NCBI GenBank assembly: GCA_903872075.1
Contig: CAIQJF010000028.1
Coordinates: 1 to 64,000 of the forward strand
Length of the DNA: 64,000 nucleotides
Origin: an uncultured Caulobacteraceae bacterium
GTDB taxonomy: Bacteria; Pseudomonadota; Alphaproteobacteria; Caulobacterales; Caulobacteraceae
Direction: 5' to 3'
This document shows positions 60,554 through 64,000 of this stretch, in pieces; within the stretch, counting starts at the first letter, position 1, and every line of letters starts with the position of its first letter. The notes under the pieces are model-generated. The model made no database searches and had not been told where the DNA came from. It worked only from the letters and a program-made list of their open reading frames with translations. The position numbers were made by a program, and so were the translations under genes.

Positions 60554-62341
60554 ATGCACGCCTATCGCACCCATACCTGCGGCGCCCTTCGGCTCGCGGA
60601 CCAGGGCGTGAATGTGCGCCTGAGCGGCTGGATGCATCGCAAGCGCGATCACGGCGGCCTGATGTTCGTCGATCTGCGCGATCACTATGGCCTCACGCAG
60701 CTGGTCATCGACCCCTCGACCCCCGGCTTCGAGACCCTGGAACGCCTGCGCGCCGAGAGTGTGGTGCGCATCGACGGCGATGTGGTCGCCCGCACGTCCG
60801 AGACCATCAACCCGGCCCTGCCCACTGGCGAGGTCGAGGTGCGGGTGAGGGCGGTCACCGTCCTCTCCGAAGCGGCCGAGCTGCCCCTGCCGGTGTTCGG
60901 CGAGCCCGACTATCCGGAGGAGATCCGGCTGGCCAACCGCTACCTCGACCTGCGCCGCGAGACCCTGCATCGCAACATCGTCCTGCGGTCCAAGGTGATC
61001 GATTCGATCCGCCGGCGCATGACCGACCAGGGCTTCCTGGAGTTCCAGACCCCGATCCTCACCGCCTCGAGTCCGGAAGGCGCGCGCGACTTCCTGGTGC
61101 CCTCGCGCCTGCATCCGGGGAAGTTCTACGCCCTGCCGCAGGCGCCCCAGCAGTTCAAGCAGCTACTGATGGTGGCCGGCTTCGACCGCTATTTCCAGAT
61201 CGCCCCCTGTTTCCGCGACGAGGATCTGCGCGCCGACCGCTCGCTGGAGTTCTACCAGCTCGACGTGGAGATGAGCTTCGTCACCCAGGACGACGTCTTC
61301 GCCGCCATCGAGCCGGTGATGCACGGCGTCTTCACCGAGTTCGCCGACGGCAAGTCGGTGACGCCCTATCCGTTCCCGCGCATTCCCTACCGCGACGCCA
61401 TTCAGCGTTACGGTTCGGACAAGCCCGACCTTCGCAACCCGCTGATCATGCGGGACGTCTCCGAGCCCTTCCGCGGCGGCGGCTTCGGCGTCTTCGCGCG
61501 CATGCTCACGACCCCGGAAGGCGCGATCTGGGCGATTCCCGCGCCGGGCGGCGGCTCTCGGGCCTTCTGCGACCGTATGAACAGCTGGGCGCAGGGCGAG
61601 GGCCAGCCGGGCCTCGGTTACGTCTTCTGGCGCGAGGCCGAGGGTGACGATGCGGGCGCCGCGGGGCCTATCGCCCGCAACCTGGGCGTTGAGCGCACCG
61701 AAGCCATCCGCGCCCAGTTGGGCCTCGGCATCGGCGACGCGGCCTTCTTCGTGGGCGGCGATCCGAAGGTGTTCGCCAAGTTCGCCGGCCAGGCGCGCAC
61801 TAAGGTCGGCACGGAACTGGGCCTGGTGGCCGACGACCGCTTCGAGTTCTGCTGGATCGTTGACTTCCCGATGTTCGAGCTGAACAACGAGACCAACCAC
61901 GTCGACTTCTCGCACAACCCCTTCTCCATGCCGCAGGGCGAACTGGAGGCGCTGGAGACCAAGGATCCCTTGGACATCCTCGCCTATCAGTACGACATCG
62001 TCTGCAACGGCTATGAGCTGTGCTCGGGCGCGATCCGGAACCATAAGCCGGAAATCATGATCAAGGCCTTCGAGATCGCCGGTAACAGCGCCGCCTTCGT
62101 CGAGGAAAACTTTGCCGGCATGATCAACGCCTTCCGTCACGGCGCGCCGCCGCACGGCGGTCTGGCCCCAGGCATTGACCGTATCGTCATGCTGCTGGCC
62201 GGTCAGACGGCGATCCGCGACGTCATCGCCTTCCCGCTGAATCAGCAGGGGCAGGATCTGCTCATGCACGCTCCCGCGGGCGTGCTGGAGAGCCAGCTGA
62301 AGGAACTGAGCATCCGCCTCGCGCCCGCCGTCAAAGCCTGA
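60554..62341 (+). CDS. aspS: Aspartate--tRNA ligase
   Basis: Class II synthetase, bacterial type with inserted GAD domain. Seen: OB-fold anticodon domain with [24 protein letters not shown], motif 2 [24 protein letters not shown], the flipping-loop [22 protein letters not shown] insert (about residues 290-420) and motif 3 [17 protein letters not shown]. 595 aa. ATG 60554 starts the OB fold; the longer frame upstream is spurious. Whether it also charges tRNA(Asn) cannot be told without checking for gatCAB and asnS. Confidence 0.97.
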   Translation: MHAYRTHTCGALRLADQGVNVRLSGWMHRKRDHGGLMFVDLRDHYGLTQLVIDPSTPGFETLERLRAESVVRIDGDVVARTSETINPALPTGEVEVRVRAVTVLSEAAELPLPVFGEPDYPEEIRLANRYLDLRRETLHRNIVLRSKVIDSIRRRMTDQGFLEFQTPILTASSPEGARDFLVPSRLHPGKFYALPQAPQQFKQLLMVAGFDRYFQIAPCFRDEDLRADRSLEFYQLDVEMSFVTQDDVFAAIEPVMHGVFTEFADGKSVTPYPFPRIPYRDAIQRYGSDKPDLRNPLIMRDVSEPFRGGGFGVFARMLTTPEGAIWAIPAPGGGSRAFCDRMNSWAQGEGQPGLGYVFWREAEGDDAGAAGPIARNLGVERTEAIRAQLGLGIGDAAFFVGGDPKVFAKFAGQARTKVGTELGLVADDRFEFCWIVDFPMFELNNETNHVDFSHNPFSMPQGELEALETKDPLDILAYQYDIVCNGYELCSGAIRNHKPEIMIKAFEIAGNSAAFVEENFAGMINAFRHGAPPHGGLAPGIDRIVMLLAGQTAIRDVIAFPLNQQGQDLLMHAPAGVLESQLKELSIRLAPAVKA

Positions 62342-62360
62342 CGGCGGGCCCCGCCGCCCT

Positions 62361-63143
62361 TCAGGGCTGGCGGCGGATGACGATCACGCGGTTCGCGCAG
62401 GCGTGAGCCGTCAGACCGCCCGGCAGGCGGGTGCCGCGGTCGGCGCAGGCCTCGGCGATCTGGTCGCGGGTGATGTTGAGGGATTCCGACAGGTCCGTGC
62501 CGGCGATCACCGCGCCGCGCAGGCTCGCGCCCTTGAAGTCGGCGCCGGAGAAGTCGCCCCCGGTCAGCACGGCGCCCAACAGCTGGGCCTGGCGGAAAGA
62601 GGCGCCTTCGAAGTCGCCGCCGTCGAGGCGGGCGTCGAGCATGTTGGCGTCATCGAAGCGAGCGCCCTGGGCGTTGGCGCGTGCAAGGTTGCAATGGATA
62701 AGGGCGCCTGAAATCACCCGCGCGCCCTGCAGGTCGGCCCCGCTCCAATTGGCGTTCAGCGCCTGGACGCCGGTCAGGTTCGCGTCGCCGAAATCGGCGC
62801 CCTGGAAATTCGAGCCGGTCATGGACGCGGCGCGAAGATCGGCGTGCGAGAAATCGGCGCCGCTGAAGTTCGACCCCAGGAAGGTTGCGCCCCTCAGGTC
62901 CGACCCCACGAACGAGGTCGTTTCGAAATTGCCGCCCACGAACCGCGCGCCCGCCAGCTTGCGGGTAGAGAGGTCGCAGTGCACGCAGCGTCCCCCCAGC
63001 GACATCACCCGCGGGACCACCACGCCGTCGCTTTGGGCCAGCGCCTGTCGCACCGCGCCGCCCACGACCGCCGCCGTCAGGGCGAAGATCATGGTCAGGC
63101 GTGAGACCCATTGGGGGCCGGGCAGGGGGCGAAGCGCCGTCAT
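62361..63143 (-). CDS. Exported pentapeptide-repeat protein
   Basis: 260 aa. Seen: a hydrophobic N-terminal segment (WVSRLTMIFALTAAVVGGAVRQALA), a CVHCDLS cysteine pair, then about 30 pentapeptide repeats of the A(D/N)(L/F)xx type (FSGADFSHADLRAASMTG and so on), expected to form a right-handed beta-helix, ending in DRGTRLPGGLTAHACANRV. The leader suggests periplasmic location. Some cytoplasmic relatives mimic DNA and protect gyrase; the exported form argues against that. Convergent with aspS. Confidence 0.88.
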   Translation of the reverse strand: MTALRPLPGPQWVSRLTMIFALTAAVVGGAVRQALAQSDGVVVPRVMSLGGRCVHCDLSTRKLAGARFVGGNFETTSFVGSDLRGATFLGSNFSGADFSHADLRAASMTGSNFQGADFGDANLTGVQALNANWSGADLQGARVISGALIHCNLARANAQGARFDDANMLDARLDGGDFEGASFRQAQLLGAVLTGGDFSGADFKGASLRGAVIAGTDLSESLNITRDQIAEACADRGTRLPGGLTAHACANRVIVIRRQP

Positions 63144-63268
63144 AACCGCCTAATGCCGGTCACGACGTGCGTTTCGCCACTTAAATCGCGGTAACCTGAG
63201 GGATTACTTACCTTGGGGGGCCGCGTTCTCTCCGTGGCTTGAGGGTCTCCCATGCCCGACGGCGCGCC

Positions 63269-63991
63269 TTAAGCGACCAGCCGCCGCGCCAGCTCCTGGA
63301 TCAGCGGGGTGGCCGCCAGGACGCCGTGGAGGGGTTGGGCGGCGAGAATCAGGCCGACGCCGATGAGATAGGCCGGGTGGATGCGACGCCGGGTGGCCAG
63401 ATCGAAGGCCGGGCCGGCCAGGGCCAGCAGGATCAACAGGGCGCTGGCGGCGGGAAGGATCATCGACAGGCCGAGGCTGCGCAGCGGAATGAGGCGTCCC
63501 AGCGCCGGCCAGGTCAGCAGGACGGTGGCGCAGAGCATCAGCCGCTTGTGCCACGCCCCGTTCCGCCGCAGCGCGACGGCCGACCCGTAAAGGCCGAGGA
63601 ACAGGCAGAGATCCAGCCCATCGGCCGCCATCGCCGCCGCCGGGGTGAAGAAGGGCGGGGTCGCGCCCCGCTGGATGGCGAGGGCGTTGGTGAGGAGGCC
63701 AAGCGGCGCCATGACGGCGACAAGGCCCACCGATCCCCATCCCAGGCGCCGGTGCAGCGCCAGCGACCGGCGTCCCACCAGCCAGCTCTGCACGCCGAAC
63801 AGCAGGACCCAGGCGGTCATGATCGCGCCATGGAGATGGACCCAAAGCGGCAGGCCGGGCGGCGGCAGGCTCGCGGCGTAGCTCGGACCGAAACCGGCGG
63901 CCACGACCAGCGCGACGATCCCCGCCATGACGGTGAAGAAGCGCCGGTCGGTCCCCGGACCGAACTGCCGCGCGATATCGACTGACGCCAT
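63269..63991 (-). CDS. Integral membrane protein of unknown function
   Basis: 240 aa with about seven hydrophobic helices. Seen: helix 1 FFTVMAGIVALVVAAGFG, a conserved-looking pair LPLWVHLHGAIMTAWVLLFGVQ and LALHRRLGWGSVGLVAVM with paired histidines of the kind that bind heme in membrane bundles, WHKRLMLCATVLLTWPALGR and RRIHPAYLIGVGLILAAQ. Small DUF2306-like membrane proteins share this layout; the assignment is tentative. The gene is complete, starting 10 bp before the window end. Confidence 0.8.
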   Translation of the reverse strand: MASVDIARQFGPGTDRRFFTVMAGIVALVVAAGFGPSYAASLPPPGLPLWVHLHGAIMTAWVLLFGVQSWLVGRRSLALHRRLGWGSVGLVAVMAPLGLLTNALAIQRGATPPFFTPAAAMAADGLDLCLFLGLYGSAVALRRNGAWHKRLMLCATVLLTWPALGRLIPLRSLGLSMILPAASALLILLALAGPAFDLATRRRIHPAYLIGVGLILAAQPLHGVLAATPLIQELARRLVA

Positions 63992-64000
63992 GGCTTGCCC

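Overview
The window is about 64 kb of GC-rich chromosomal DNA from an alphaproteobacterium, most likely a member of the Caulobacterales (Caulobacter/Phenylobacterium-like). The grounds are the clpX-lon...nuoA-N order with alphaproteobacterial spacer genes, a compact ProRS, type III pantothenate kinase, RNase J, PEPxxWA-type C-termini, GTTC-N7-GTTC-type LexA sites, and a 29-aa SidA-like gene in front of dnaE. The species assignment is inference; no marker in the window decides it.

Layout. (1) 0-5.5 kb, proteostasis: 3' part of clpX, a YbaK-type Cys-tRNA(Pro) deacylase, malonyl-CoA synthetase, and lon behind a sigma32-like promoter. (2) 5.6-9.8 kb, mixed: tRNA-Val, a PEPxxWA surface protein, a membrane-anchored DUF1493 protein, a metallo-beta-lactamase-fold lipoprotein, an EthD protein, a periplasmic cyclophilin, tRNA-Asp. 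(3) 9.9-25 kb: complete 14-subunit NADH:quinone oxidoreductase operon nuoA-N with at least two extra small genes (a two-helix membrane protein between nuoE and nuoF, a lipoprotein between nuoH and nuoI). (4) 25-34 kb, tightly packed housekeeping: DUF885 peptidase-like protein, birA, coaX, rnj, methylmalonyl-CoA epimerase, DUF1467, proS, lolC/E, lolD. (5) 34.2-39.1 kb: M20 amidohydrolase, glycine-zipper envelope protein, sedolisin (S53) peptidase, and a LuxR-like sensor with no DNA-binding domain. (6) 39.2-42.8 kb: two tandem LexA-type sites, a 29-aa single-helix protein resembling the division inhibitor SidA, and dnaE.

(7) 42.9-51.2 kb looks like an accessory interval between two housekeeping loci (dnaE and rpsB-tsf): orphan BrnA-like antitoxin, two PEPxxWA proteins, a decayed IS5-type transposase, an APC permease, a small tyrosine recombinase, an orphan CHASE3 hybrid histidine kinase, long non-coding gaps, and a degenerate ~11-bp phased repeat. 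(8) 51.2-53.3 kb: rpsB and tsf with a promoter and a strong terminator. (9) 53.3-64 kb, metabolic and mixed: Cu-Zn SodC, GH3 beta-glucosidase with an inserted PA14-like domain, Rieske oxygenase, ABC-F protein, SDR, aspS, a pentapeptide-repeat protein and a membrane protein.

Functional links. Complex I is the dominant unit. The compact ProRS together with the YbaK deacylase suggests that proline mischarging is edited in trans. The tandem SOS boxes-sidA-dnaE unit would couple DNA damage to a division block and polymerase supply. I found no CRISPR array, prophage or complete insertion sequence.
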